Below are positions 35,946 through 43,613 of a stretch of 64,000 bases of DNA, piece after piece (positions within the stretch are counted from its first letter, which is position 1; each line of letters opens with the position of its first letter). This DNA is from JACVRW01 sp963821275 (GTDB lineage: Bacteria; Actinomycetota; Thermoleophilia; Solirubrobacterales; Thermoleophilaceae), in assembly GCA_963821275.1 (NCBI GenBank), contig CAWGDF010000009.1, positions 186,001 to 250,000 of the forward strand, read 5' to 3'. A model generated the notes under the pieces. It saw only the letters and a list, made by a program, of their open reading frames with translations, had not been told where the DNA came from and did no database searches. Both the position numbers and the translations under genes were made by a program.

Positions 35946-36120
35946 GCCGCAGAGATTGCCAGTCAGCGCCGTCGAGACCCCTCGCAGATACTGGGGATGG
36001 CGATGCCGAGCGCGAACTTGGAGATCGTCCGGGGCGGGTTCGCCCTGGTGACCATTCCCGGAGATCCAGAGCCGATGAGGCCGCGGGAGTGGCGGACGAG
36101 CACCGTCAACATGGGCCCTG

Positions 36121-37344
36121 ATGAATCCTCTCGCTGAGGTGGCGGCCTGGCTGGAGCCGCGCGCGGATGAGATGGCGGCGTTGCTGGAGCAGTTGGTGGC
36201 CATCGACACGGAGAACCCGCCGGGTCGTGGGCTAGGCCGCTGCGGCCGAGCTCTTCACGACTCGATGAAGGGGATGGGCCTGTCCCCGGAGATGATCGAG
36301 CTGGCCCCGAGCCGGGAGCTGGAGGAGCCGTGCGTGGTTCGCGGCAGCGTCGGCGATGGTCCTCGCAGCGTCTACTTTCACGGGCACTTCGACGTCGTGC
36401 CGGCACAGAGCCCGGCGCAGTTTCGCCCGCAGAGACGCGACGGCAGGATCACCGGCCGCGGGACCGCCGACATGAAGGGCGGCCTGGTCAGCATGCTCTA
36501 CGGCGCCCTCGCGGCGAGGGAGCTCGGCCTCCTCGAGGGGTCCCGGATCGTCTTCCATCTCGTGTGTGACGAGGAGACCGGCAGCGCGGCCGGCGCCGGG
36601 CACCTCCGCGACCGGGGGATGATCGACCCGGAGGCGCTGGCGATGCTCACCGCTGAGCCGACCGGTGGGGTGATCTGGCACGCCTGCCGCGGCGCGATCA
36701 CGCTGCGGGTCGAGACCGCCGGGCGGGAGGCGCACGTCGGCTACGTCCACGAGGGCGTCAATGCCTTCGAGCACATGGTCCGCATCGCGGAGCCCCTCAC
36801 GGCGCTCTCACACGAGCTGCTCCAGGAGCGCACCGGCTTCCCGGCCGAGAGCGACGAGGCCCGCGGGTCCATGCTCGTGGTCGGCGGCCAGGCGGGCGCC
36901 GGCGCCACGTTCAACTCGGTTCCGGGCTCGGCGTGGTTCTCGATCGACCGGCGCTTCAATCCAGAAGAGGACCTCGCGCAGGAGCTGGCTCGCCTGACCG
37001 GCATGATCACCGAGACCGCCGAAGCCATCGGTGCGCAGGTCGACATCGAGGTGCTGCAAGAGCAACCCTCCGCGAGCACCGCGGCGACACACCCGGCCGC
37101 CAGGGCGCTGGCGGAAAGCGTTGCCGCCGTGGAGGGCAGCGAGCCGGCCTTCCAGCTATGCCCGGGCGTGCTCGAGACGCGCTGGTACTCGCAGCTCGGA
37201 ATTCCGGCCTTCGCCTACGGCCCCGGCGGGCTCGACGTCTCCCATGGCCCGCGCGAGTACATCGACGAAGCCGCAATGCGCCGCTGCGCCGCCGTCTACG
37301 CCCACTTCGCGCACGCGGTCATGGGGATCGCTCGTAGGCGCTGA
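36121..37344 (+). CDS. M20-family metallopeptidase/deacylase (ArgE/DapE-like)
   Basis: 407-aa zinc hydrolase. The first metal ligand is in VYFHGHFDVVPAQ; the bridging Asp is in GRGTADMKGGLVSMLYG; the catalytic Glu pair is in HLVCDEETGSAAGAGHL; and LTAEPTGGVIWHACRG follows. The dimerisation domain carries AHVGYVHEGVNAFEHM and a C-terminal His ligand in GGLDVSHGPREYIDEAAM. The layout is that of succinyl-diaminopimelate desuccinylase or acetylornithine deacetylase paralogues, but it stands alone without lysine or arginine genes, so the acyl-amino-acid or peptide substrate is undetermined. It overlaps the convergent methyltransferase gene by 26 bp. Confidence 0.9.
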   Translation: MNPLAEVAAWLEPRADEMAALLEQLVAIDTENPPGRGLGRCGRALHDSMKGMGLSPEMIELAPSRELEEPCVVRGSVGDGPRSVYFHGHFDVVPAQSPAQFRPQRRDGRITGRGTADMKGGLVSMLYGALAARELGLLEGSRIVFHLVCDEETGSAAGAGHLRDRGMIDPEALAMLTAEPTGGVIWHACRGAITLRVETAGREAHVGYVHEGVNAFEHMVRIAEPLTALSHELLQERTGFPAESDEARGSMLVVGGQAGAGATFNSVPGSAWFSIDRRFNPEEDLAQELARLTGMITETAEAIGAQVDIEVLQEQPSASTAATHPAARALAESVAAVEGSEPAFQLCPGVLETRWYSQLGIPAFAYGPGGLDVSHGPREYIDEAAMRRCAAVYAHFAHAVMGIARRR

Positions 37345-38056
37345 CGTGGCGCCAGCTGGTGGCTGTGTACGGCTCCCCGTTCCATCCTCCCCACCTCTCG
37401 CGCAACCGCAGGCCGGCGATGCGAGCCATGAGGTCGAACTCGGGCGGGTAGGCCAGCCGCAGGCTGATCGGGCTCAGCTCGACGCCGTCGGCGCCGATGC
37501 GGACGTGGCTCTCATCGAGAATCTGCGTCACGGGGTCGTACCGGCAGACGTCCAGCGCCACGTGGTCGACCGCGATGTGCTCGGCGGCGATGCGCTGGTG
37601 GCCCGGCCACGACGGGGCGGTCGGCACCCGGCATTCGAGAACGAACACGCCGTCTGGTGACAGGTGACGTGCGGCGTTATGGAAGCACCGGACCTGGTCG
37701 TCCTGCGTGAGCAGATTCCCGATCGTGTTGTAGACGAGGTAGACCAGCCCGTACGTGCGTCCGGTGGTGACGCGGGACATGTCGCCCATGGTCACCTCCA
37801 CCTCGTCGCCGCCCGGCTTCTCGCGCATGCGGTCGACCATGTCCTGCGACAGCTCGATGCCGTCCACGCGCAGGCCCGCGCTCCTCAGAGGGAGAGCGAT
37901 TCGGCCGGTGCCCACGGCGAGCTCCAGCGCATCCCCCCGGCCGGCGAGCCGGGCGAGGAGCGCAACGGTGTCCTCCTCGTCGCCGCGGGTGTCCTCGGCG
38001 TCGTAGCGCTGTGCGACGTCAGCTCCAAAGCTTGTCCTGGGGTCGAAGCCCTCCAC
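37319..38056 (-). CDS. class I SAM-dependent methyltransferase
   Basis: 245-aa methyltransferase. Motif I is GDALELAVGTGRIALPLRSAG, motif II region is VDGIELSQDMVDRMREK, and EVTMGDMSRVTTGRTYGLVYLVYNTIGNLL contains the acidic loop and motif IV. The start is GTG 38056 (VEGFDPRTSFGADVAQRYDAED), an opening common to a group of actinobacterial small-molecule methyltransferases. It is followed on the other strand by the M20 gene (26-bp tail overlap), and preceded by the cupin gene 5 bp upstream on the same strand, so cupin and methyltransferase may be co-transcribed. The acceptor is unknown. Confidence 0.88.
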   Translation of the reverse strand: MEGFDPRTSFGADVAQRYDAEDTRGDEEDTVALLARLAGRGDALELAVGTGRIALPLRSAGLRVDGIELSQDMVDRMREKPGGDEVEVTMGDMSRVTTGRTYGLVYLVYNTIGNLLTQDDQVRCFHNAARHLSPDGVFVLECRVPTAPSWPGHQRIAAEHIAVDHVALDVCRYDPVTQILDESHVRIGADGVELSPISLRLAYPPEFDLMARIAGLRLRERWGGWNGEPYTATSWRHVSAYERSP

Positions 38057-38061
38057 GCTGC

Positions 38062-38472
38062 TCAGGCTTCCTGCTCGCCGATCGCCGGACCGACCGTGGT
38101 CACCTCGGGGATCGGCTTGGAGGCCTCCGGTGGCGGTTCGACGCCGGCGATGCGGGCTGCGATGCGGTCGAAGTAACGCTCGAACCCCGCGGGCGTGCAG
38201 ACGAGCAGGGCCTGCGCGGTCGCGCCGCTCAGGTTGGCGTAGGTGTGAGGTTCTCGGCGAGGCGCGAAGGCGACCTCGCCCGCCGCGCGGGTGAACAGCT
38301 CGTCCCCGAGCTGGAAGGTGAGCTCGCCTTCGAGCACGTAGAAGGTCTCGTCGAAGTCATGGTGATGGAGCTTCGGCCCGCGCCGCTCGGGGGAGGAGTC
38401 GATCACGATCACGGAGACCTCGCCGTCGGTCTGTTCGCTTCGCAGCAGCACTCTCGGTCCACTCGTTGCCAT
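38062..38472 (-). CDS. cupin-domain protein
   Basis: 136-aa single cupin. Motif 1 is GPKLHHHDFDETFYVLEGELTF with three His and a Glu as metal ligands; motif 2 is RAAGEVAFAPRREPHTYANL with the fourth His. The ATG at 38472 has a good ribosome site (AAAGGAG, 7-nt spacing) and is preferred to an upstream in-frame start at 38526. The C-terminal helix and Pro/Glu-rich tail are variable. The gene lies 13 bp behind the chimeric fragment on the same strand and 5 bp before the methyltransferase gene. Metal and substrate are unknown. Confidence 0.88.
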   Translation of the reverse strand: MATSGPRVLLRSEQTDGEVSVIVIDSSPERRGPKLHHHDFDETFYVLEGELTFQLGDELFTRAAGEVAFAPRREPHTYANLSGATAQALLVCTPAGFERYFDRIAARIAGVEPPPEASKPIPEVTTVGPAIGEQEA

Positions 38473-38485
38473 CGTTGCGCTCCTT

Positions 38486-38734
38486 TCAGAGTCGTTCCTT
38501 TGCAGACAGAACTCCGCCAGGGTCATACACGGCCTGGAGCTGACGCAGGCGATCGAGGTTGGCGCCGTGGTAGGTGACGCGGCCCATCAGGTGAGTCCCG
38601 GCCTTGCTCACGGACTCGAGCTTCCACCTCTTGGTCGCCTCGTCCTCGCCTTCGTAGCCCCAGTCGTGCGATCCGTCGAGGCCGGCTACGAAGCCGTCGA
38701 CGGACACGCCCGTCTGCAATATCAACCTGCGCAC
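38486..38734 (-). pseudogene. chimeric remnant: DHFR-family N-terminus joined to an FAD-oxidase tail
   Basis: 82-aa reading frame with two unrelated parts. Residues 1 to about 55 (RLILQTGVSVDGFVAG, then GTHLMGRVTY) are the start of a RibD-C-terminal/dihydrofolate-reductase-like protein, normally near 190 aa. Residues from about 56 (GANLDRLRQLQAVYDPGGVLS) look like the extreme C-terminus of a berberine-bridge-type FAD oxidase, which normally follows more than 400 other residues. The join, near 38570, is in frame. This looks like a deletion scar that fused two neighbouring genes. It is unlikely to encode a working enzyme, though it remains an open frame with a GTG start. Confidence 0.65.
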
Positions 38735-38796
38735 CGGAGGCCTGCTCGATTTGTTGCTCTCATGCCGACGAGGTTGCCGTCAGACTTGGCGACGTC

Positions 38797-38814
38797 CAAT
38801 CCCAGGATCCTGGG
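38797..38814 (-). repeat. inverted repeat, left copy flanking the LuxR gene
   Basis: Read on the minus strand, the 18 bases CCCAGGATCCTGGGATTG match CCCAGGAACCTGGGATTG at 40214-40231 (plus strand) at 17 of 18 positions. The 14-bp core is itself a perfect palindrome. The two copies point outward from the LuxR gene. Confidence 0.5.
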
Positions 38815-38833
38815 TTCGCCACGTCCGACGGGC

Positions 38834-40075
38834 TCAGGCGCTTCGTGCCAGGCTGCTCGGCGGCTCGAACCAGCCCGTCCACGCGACGGGCGCAGCGTCG
38901 CTGAGCCGAGGTGCATAGTGCTCGAAGAAGATGCGGGCGATGAGTTCCCCACGCGAGCTCACCCCGACTTTCTCGAAGATCGACTTGAGGTGGTCCTGGA
39001 CGGTCCACGGCGATAGGTAGAGGCGACCGGCGATCGCGTCTGTGGTCAGGCCTTGCGCCACGAGCTGGGTGACAGCGCGTTCGCGCTCCGTCAGCTCGTA
39101 GGCGTCGGCGATGAGCGGAGCGAGCTCGTGTGGGCGGGCGGGCTCGAACATGACAGCCGTTTGTGCGTCGTCGTCGTAGCCGAGCGTCGAGCCCCGGACG
39201 GTCAACCAGGCGCCCGAGGATGTTCGGACTCGTGCACGGGCAAGTGCGCCGCTCTGTTCGCGGCCGTCCGCGATTCCGCGAGCGCGGCTCGCGACAGCGG
39301 CCACGACCGGGGGAAGGGGGTCCTCCAGTCTGAGGGCGCCAAGGTCGGCGAGCCAGGTCTCGGCGGCGGCGTCCGCCGCCACGATCGAGGTGTCCGCGGC
39401 GAGCAGCGCCAGGCCGGCCGACCCCTCCTTGTCTTGCCCCCCAGCGGACAGCGCGGTGAGCGACATCGCGCTCCGGAGCCCCTCGGCGAGGGAACCGGAG
39501 AGGGAGGCCACGAGCGCGATGTCGGCCTGGGCAAAGGGTTCCCGATCGGAGGCGCGGAGCAATATGAGAGCGCCCCAGGTGGCGGCATCGCTAACCAGCA
39601 CGGCTCGTAGCTCGTCGCCGAAGCCGTTGGGCGCCAGGACCTCACGGTGACGCAGGCTGCGGTGCAGGTCGCCCTCGGTTGTCTTGCTCAGACCGGCCGC
39701 GACCCGGCCGGAGCGCTTGAGCGCGTCGAACGTGTTGACGTCGCTCTCGCCGAACTCGATCTCGGCCACGCGCACACGCGCGTCAGGGGGAAGGCAGTTC
39801 TCAACGAACTCGCTCGTGGCAAGGCAGGTGGCCGGGTCCATCGTGAGCACGCACACGGCGTCGAACGGGACTGCGCGAGCAAGGATCTGGGTCGCGCCGA
39901 GCGAGAAGTCATGTACGCCGCGACCACGGTGGACGAGTTGAGAGACGGCGCCGCGCAGGCGATCAGGCGACGCCACCGCGGGGCGGCGGTGCCGCAGCCG
40001 ACTGGTCGCGCCTGCCGCATTCCGGGCGATCGGCGTCTCGCGAGGATTCTGGTGGCTATGTGGGACCGGCATCAT
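38834..40075 (-). CDS. LuxR-family transcriptional regulator with GAF-like sensor domain
   Basis: 413-aa regulator from ATG 40075 (MMPVPHSHQNP); the longer reading to 40210 is Arg-rich and would run across the two operator-like sites. Residues about 40-230 form a sensory region resembling a GAF domain (ATQILARAVPFDAVCVLTMD ... ATWGALILLRASDREPFAQADIALV). A PAS-like segment (GLALLAADTSIVAADAAAETWL) comes next. The C-terminal HTH is classic LuxR: LTERERAVTQLVAQGLTTDAI followed by LSPWTVQDHLKSIFEKVGVSSRG. The gene is bracketed by inverted repeats and has two CsoR-like palindromes just upstream. Targets and ligand are unknown. Confidence 0.87.
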   Translation of the reverse strand: MMPVPHSHQNPRETPIARNAAGATSRLRHRRPAVASPDRLRGAVSQLVHRGRGVHDFSLGATQILARAVPFDAVCVLTMDPATCLATSEFVENCLPPDARVRVAEIEFGESDVNTFDALKRSGRVAAGLSKTTEGDLHRSLRHREVLAPNGFGDELRAVLVSDAATWGALILLRASDREPFAQADIALVASLSGSLAEGLRSAMSLTALSAGGQDKEGSAGLALLAADTSIVAADAAAETWLADLGALRLEDPLPPVVAAVASRARGIADGREQSGALARARVRTSSGAWLTVRGSTLGYDDDAQTAVMFEPARPHELAPLIADAYELTERERAVTQLVAQGLTTDAIAGRLYLSPWTVQDHLKSIFEKVGVSSRGELIARIFFEHYAPRLSDAAPVAWTGWFEPPSSLARSA

Positions 40076-40086
40076 CTTTTCCCGCA

Positions 40087-40140
40087 ATACCCCTTGGGGG
40101 TATAGCCGGCACCGTACCGTAGCATACCTCCGGGGGGTAT
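40087..40140. promoter_or_regulatory. two CsoR-like operator palindromes
   Basis: ATACCCCTTGGGGGTAT (40087-40103) and ATACCTCCGGGGGGTAT (40124-40140), both 17 bp and 37 bp apart start to start, match the ATACC-GC-GGTAT pattern of CsoR/CstR-family operators (copper or persulfide sensors). They lie 12-65 bp upstream of the LuxR start and 171 bp before the MMPL exporter gene. No CsoR gene is in the window. Confidence 0.6.
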
Positions 40141-40213
40141 CTCCATCCGGTCCGCAGCCTCGCGCAAGACAACGCGGCTCCTGATCGCGGCTGGCGCGCG
40201 CCCCGACCAAGAC

Positions 40214-40231
40214 CCCAGGAACCTGGGATTG
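40214..40231 (+). repeat. inverted repeat, right copy flanking the LuxR gene
   Basis: CCCAGGAACCTGGGATTG, the partner of 38797-38814 in opposite orientation (one mismatch). It lies in the 235-bp gap between the LuxR and MMPL genes. Confidence 0.5.
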
Positions 40232-40285
40232 CCGGATCGCAGGCGGGCGCGCACCCTCGACCGCATCAGAGCGATTCCTGATTCA

Positions 40286-40303
40286 GGCGGGATGAAACCC
40301 GCC
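40286..40303 (+). promoter_or_regulatory. leader hairpin before the MMPL gene
   Basis: GGCGGG (40286-40291), loop ATGAAA, CCCGCC (40298-40303): a perfect 6-bp GC stem ending 7 nt before ATG 40311, in the place where the ribosome site would be expected. It may limit translation initiation; no separate ribosome site is visible. Confidence 0.35.
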
Positions 40304-40310
40304 CGCGCCG

Positions 40311-42401
40311 ATGCTGCGTAGCGCGGCCGAGCTCGCCTACGCCCGCCCGCGGCGCGTGCTGGCCGCGACCGTCGCGGCCTTCGTCGTCTGCGTCGTGCTG
40401 GGCGGCCCCGTAGCGGGCCTTCTGTCCACCGGCGACGACTTCGCCGACCCCGGCGCCGAGAGCGAGCTCGTCCAGGAGAGGATCGAGCGCGCGACCGGAC
40501 ACAGCCGCTCGCCGCAGATCGTCGCTCTAGTGCGGCTGGCCGAGCCGCTGCCGGCGGTGAGCTCGGAACGGCGGTTGAGTGAGATCGCTGCGACGCTCGC
40601 TCGCGACCGCGACGTCGCGGCGGTCGCGGGCTTCCGCCACGGCGGCGACCGAGCCTACGTCTCGGAGGATCGACGCGCCGTCTATCTCACGGTCTTCCTG
40701 AAACCCGGCGCGGACGAGCACGACGTTGGCGAGCGCGTGGAGGAGAGACTGGGCGACGAACGCGACGTCCTCCTCGGCGGCGACGCGATCGCCGGTCGGG
40801 AGGTCGGCGAGCAGGTCGGGAAGGACCTCGCCCGGGCGGAGCTGCTCGCGTTCCCGATCCTGTTCGCGCTGTCGCTGTGGGTCTTCCGTGGCTTCGTCGC
40901 AGCCCTGCTCCCCCAATTCGTCGGGGTTCTGACGATCTTCGGGACCTTCTTCGGGCTGCGAGTGATCAATGAGGCCGCCTCGCTGTCGATCTACGCGCTG
41001 AACCTGGCGATCGGACTCGGTCTCGGGCTCGCGATCGACTACAGCCTGTTCATGGTCTCCCGCTACCGCGAGGAGCTCGAGCGCGTCGGGCCGGGCCGCG
41101 AGGCGCTGACCCGGACACTCGCGAGCGCCGGGCGTACGGTGCTCTTCAGCGCGCTGACGGTCGCCGCGGCGCTTCTCTCGCTGACCGTCTTCCCGCAGCG
41201 CTTCCTCTATTCGATGGGGGTCAGCGGGGCGCTCACCGCGCTGATCGCCGCGACGGTCGCGCTGCTCGCGCTGCCCGCCCTGCTCACCCTGCTCGGGCCC
41301 CGTGTGAACGCGCTCTCCCCCGCGCGCTGGCGCAGAGCGGCACGCCAAACGGCGCGCGGGGAGGAGGGTGGCTGGTACCGCCTGGCGCACGCGGTGATGC
41401 GTCACGCGCTCCCGGTGGCTCTCGTGACCTCGCTGGTGATGGTGGCGCTCGGCCTGCCGTTCGCGCGCGTGGCGTTCACCGGCATCGACCCGAGCGTCCT
41501 GCCCGCCTCCGCGGAGGCGCGTCAGGTCGACGACGCGCTGCGGACGGAGTTCCCGGCGCGGCGCACCGAGCCGGTCACGGTGGTCGTGCCGGCGGCGGAC
41601 GCCAGCGGCTACGCGCGCTCGCTCGAGAGGCTGCCAGGCGTCGAGCAGGTCGCGCCCCCGCGTCCACTCAGCAAGGGGGAGTGGGTGCTCGACGTCTTCC
41701 CCGCGCGTCCGTCGCTCGACGACGCGACGCTGGATCTCGTGGGCGCGATTCGGGACCGGCCCGCGCCGGGCGAGGTCGAGGTCACCGGCGAAGCGGCGGA
41801 GTTCGTCGACCAGCAGAAAAGCCTCGCCGACCGCCTTCTGCTCGCGCTCGCGGTCCTGTCACTCACCACGCTCGCGATCCTGTTCGCGATGACCGAGTCG
41901 CTGGTGCTGCCGGTCAAGGCGCTCGTCATGAACCTGCTCACGATCAGTGCGGCGTTCGGCGTCCTCGTCCTCGTCTTCCAGGACGGCCGGCTGGAGGGGC
42001 TTCTCGACTACACGAGCCAGGGCGCGATCGAGTCGACCCAGCCGCTCGTGCTGCTCGCGATCGTGTTCGGCCTCTCGACGGACTACGGGGTGTTCCTACT
42101 CTCCCGCATCAAAGAGCTTCATGACGCCGGGGCGTCCAACGAGGAGGCCGTTGCGCACGGGCTCGAGCGGACCGGGCGGATCGTGACCGCCGCGGCCCTG
42201 CTGTTCACGATCGCGATCGGCGCGTTCGCCACTTCGAGCATCGTCTTCATCAAGCAGGTCGGCCTCGGCACGGCCGTCGCGGTGCTCATCGACGCGACCA
42301 TAGTCCGCGCGCTGCTCGTGCCCTCGCTGATGAAGCTGCTCGGAGAGTGGAACTGGTGGGTGCCCCGGTGGCTGCGTCACGCGCACGCGCGAACACGCTG
42401 A
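40311..42401 (+). CDS. MMPL-family RND-type membrane transporter
   Basis: 696-aa inner-membrane protein with the MMPL layout: N-terminal helix, a large periplasmic loop (to about residue 170), five helices including LNLAIGLGLGLAIDYSLFMVSRYREEL, a second helix and loop (HALPVALVTSLVMVALGLPFA onward), and a final five-helix set with IVFGLSTDYGVFLLSRIKEL and SSIVFIKQVGLGTAVAVLIDATIVRALLVPSLMKLLG. The paired GxxxDY motifs in TM4 and TM10 provide the proton relay. MMPL proteins export lipids or drugs, or act on hopanoids. A related protein is at 46456. The substrate is unknown; the upstream CsoR-like sites hint at metal or sulfur stress control. Confidence 0.92.
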   Translation: MLRSAAELAYARPRRVLAATVAAFVVCVVLGGPVAGLLSTGDDFADPGAESELVQERIERATGHSRSPQIVALVRLAEPLPAVSSERRLSEIAATLARDRDVAAVAGFRHGGDRAYVSEDRRAVYLTVFLKPGADEHDVGERVEERLGDERDVLLGGDAIAGREVGEQVGKDLARAELLAFPILFALSLWVFRGFVAALLPQFVGVLTIFGTFFGLRVINEAASLSIYALNLAIGLGLGLAIDYSLFMVSRYREELERVGPGREALTRTLASAGRTVLFSALTVAAALLSLTVFPQRFLYSMGVSGALTALIAATVALLALPALLTLLGPRVNALSPARWRRAARQTARGEEGGWYRLAHAVMRHALPVALVTSLVMVALGLPFARVAFTGIDPSVLPASAEARQVDDALRTEFPARRTEPVTVVVPAADASGYARSLERLPGVEQVAPPRPLSKGEWVLDVFPARPSLDDATLDLVGAIRDRPAPGEVEVTGEAAEFVDQQKSLADRLLLALAVLSLTTLAILFAMTESLVLPVKALVMNLLTISAAFGVLVLVFQDGRLEGLLDYTSQGAIESTQPLVLLAIVFGLSTDYGVFLLSRIKELHDAGASNEEAVAHGLERTGRIVTAAALLFTIAIGAFATSSIVFIKQVGLGTAVAVLIDATIVRALLVPSLMKLLGEWNWWVPRWLRHAHARTR

Positions 42402-42972
42402 CGGACGCTTGCGCCGGTGCCCGGCGAGGCAGATCATCCGTCGAACGACACGGCACCGGGAGTTCCGGATGCCAACGATCGCCGTGCGCGGCGTGGAGGT
42501 GTTCGGCACCAGCAGCGGGGCGAACATCGACCTCGCTTAACACGACCACCCCCGGGAGCTCGCGCGGACGATAGGGCCGTTCCTGTGAGAGGTAGCGCGG
42601 TACGGCGCCGCCGCTCTGGGCGGAACGAGTCAGTGTGCACGCGCTCGCTGGCACGCTTCGTACCTTAGGTGCGCTATGGGACCTCAAAGTACGGCGCGTG
42701 ACGCTCAACGGTCGGGCGGCGGATTCCGGCACCGATGGCCCCGTCTCGCTTGGAACTCGATCTCTTGATGCGCAGAGGTAGGGGAGCGGTCCGCCACATC
42801 GAGGCCGTGTTGCATTGGCGACCCGTATCCCTGCCCGCGAGCGCATGGGCCTTCCCGGTGGCGAGGTGGTCGAACCCATGACGGCGCAGGGCGCGGGCGA
42901 GGCGATCGCGACCTTTCGCGATCCCGCCGGCAACGTCCTCGGCGTCTTCCACCAGAACCGGCGCTGAGCCCC
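42402..42972. other. 571-bp gene-poor interval with a gene remnant
   Basis: No intact gene was found between the MMPL stop and the DHFR-family gene. Several Arg-rich open frames (for example 42417-42668 on the plus strand) show no family features. The right end, 42857-42967, is the tail of a VOC gene. The interval looks like eroded sequence or deletion scars. Confidence 0.6.
42857..42967 (+). pseudogene. C-terminal remnant of a VOC (glyoxalase-like) gene
   Basis: The frame ending at TGA 42965-42967 reads GGEVVEPMTAQGAGEAIATF followed by RDPAGNVLGVFHQNRR. This is the usual last strand pair of a VOC-family protein, with the Glu/Asp region before the C-terminal strand. Upstream codons in the same frame lose all resemblance and no N-terminal half was found, so only the final 35-40 residues survive. 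Confidence 0.6.
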
Positions 42973-43536
42973 CTACCTGCTGCGCGCCCGGTAGCGGAGA
43001 TAGACGACCCGGGAGCCGAAGGTCCGTGTCTCCACCAGCTCGAGGCCGATCCGCTCGTCCAGGGCGGGGAAGAAGGGCGTCCCGGAGCCCAGGACGACCG
43101 GGCTCACGAAGAGCCGGTACTCGTCGATGAGGCCGTGCTTCATGAGGCTCGAGGCCAGCCCCGCGCCTCCGACCGCCAGGGGCTCTCCCGGCTCCTCCTT
43201 CAGCCTGGCGACCTCCTCGGCCGCGTTTTCCTTGACCAGCCTGGAGTTGCCCTCGACAGTGTCGAGCGTCCTCGAGAACACGACCTTGGGTGTGCCCTGC
43301 CAGATGCGGGCGAACTCGAGTATGTGCTCTGGGGTCGACGGCTGCCGGTCGGCGGTCTCCCAGAAGAGCATCACCTCGTACAGTCGCCGCCCGCAGAGAT
43401 GCGCCCCCAGCTCACGCGCCTGGTCGTTGTGGAAGCGGTGCAGCTCCTCGTCCGGCGCCGACCAGTCGATCTCTCCGGCGGGCCCGGCGATGAAGCCGTC
43501 CAGCGACACTCCCATCGAGTAGATCAGCTTCCTCAT
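42973..43536 (-). CDS. dihydrofolate-reductase-family (RibD C-terminal-like) protein
   Basis: 187-aa NADPH-binding-fold protein: MRKLIYSMGVSLDGFIAGPAG, then LGAHLCGRRLYEVMLFWE, KVVFSRTLDTVEGNSRLVKEN, and the cofactor-site LAVGGAGLASSLMKHGLIDEYRL, ending VVLGSGTPFFPALDE. These small proteins are distant relatives of folate reductase and of the RibD reductase domain and are usually of unknown substrate. ATG 43536 has the strong ribosome site GGAGGAG. The N-terminus is clearly similar to the truncated copy at 38486-38734, so the window holds one intact and one broken member. Confidence 0.9.
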   Translation of the reverse strand: MRKLIYSMGVSLDGFIAGPAGEIDWSAPDEELHRFHNDQARELGAHLCGRRLYEVMLFWETADRQPSTPEHILEFARIWQGTPKVVFSRTLDTVEGNSRLVKENAAEEVARLKEEPGEPLAVGGAGLASSLMKHGLIDEYRLFVSPVVLGSGTPFFPALDERIGLELVETRTFGSRVVYLRYRARSR

Positions 43537-43613
43537 CACGCTCCTCCGCGGTTCGCACACATACGGCGCTGAGTCCCCCCGCGGTCGTAGGCCCCGGATC
43601 CGTCCCGGGCAGG

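Noticed and set aside
42417..42668. 83-aa plus-strand frame in the gene-poor interval
   Set aside because: Arg/Pro-rich, no ribosome site, no family resemblance.
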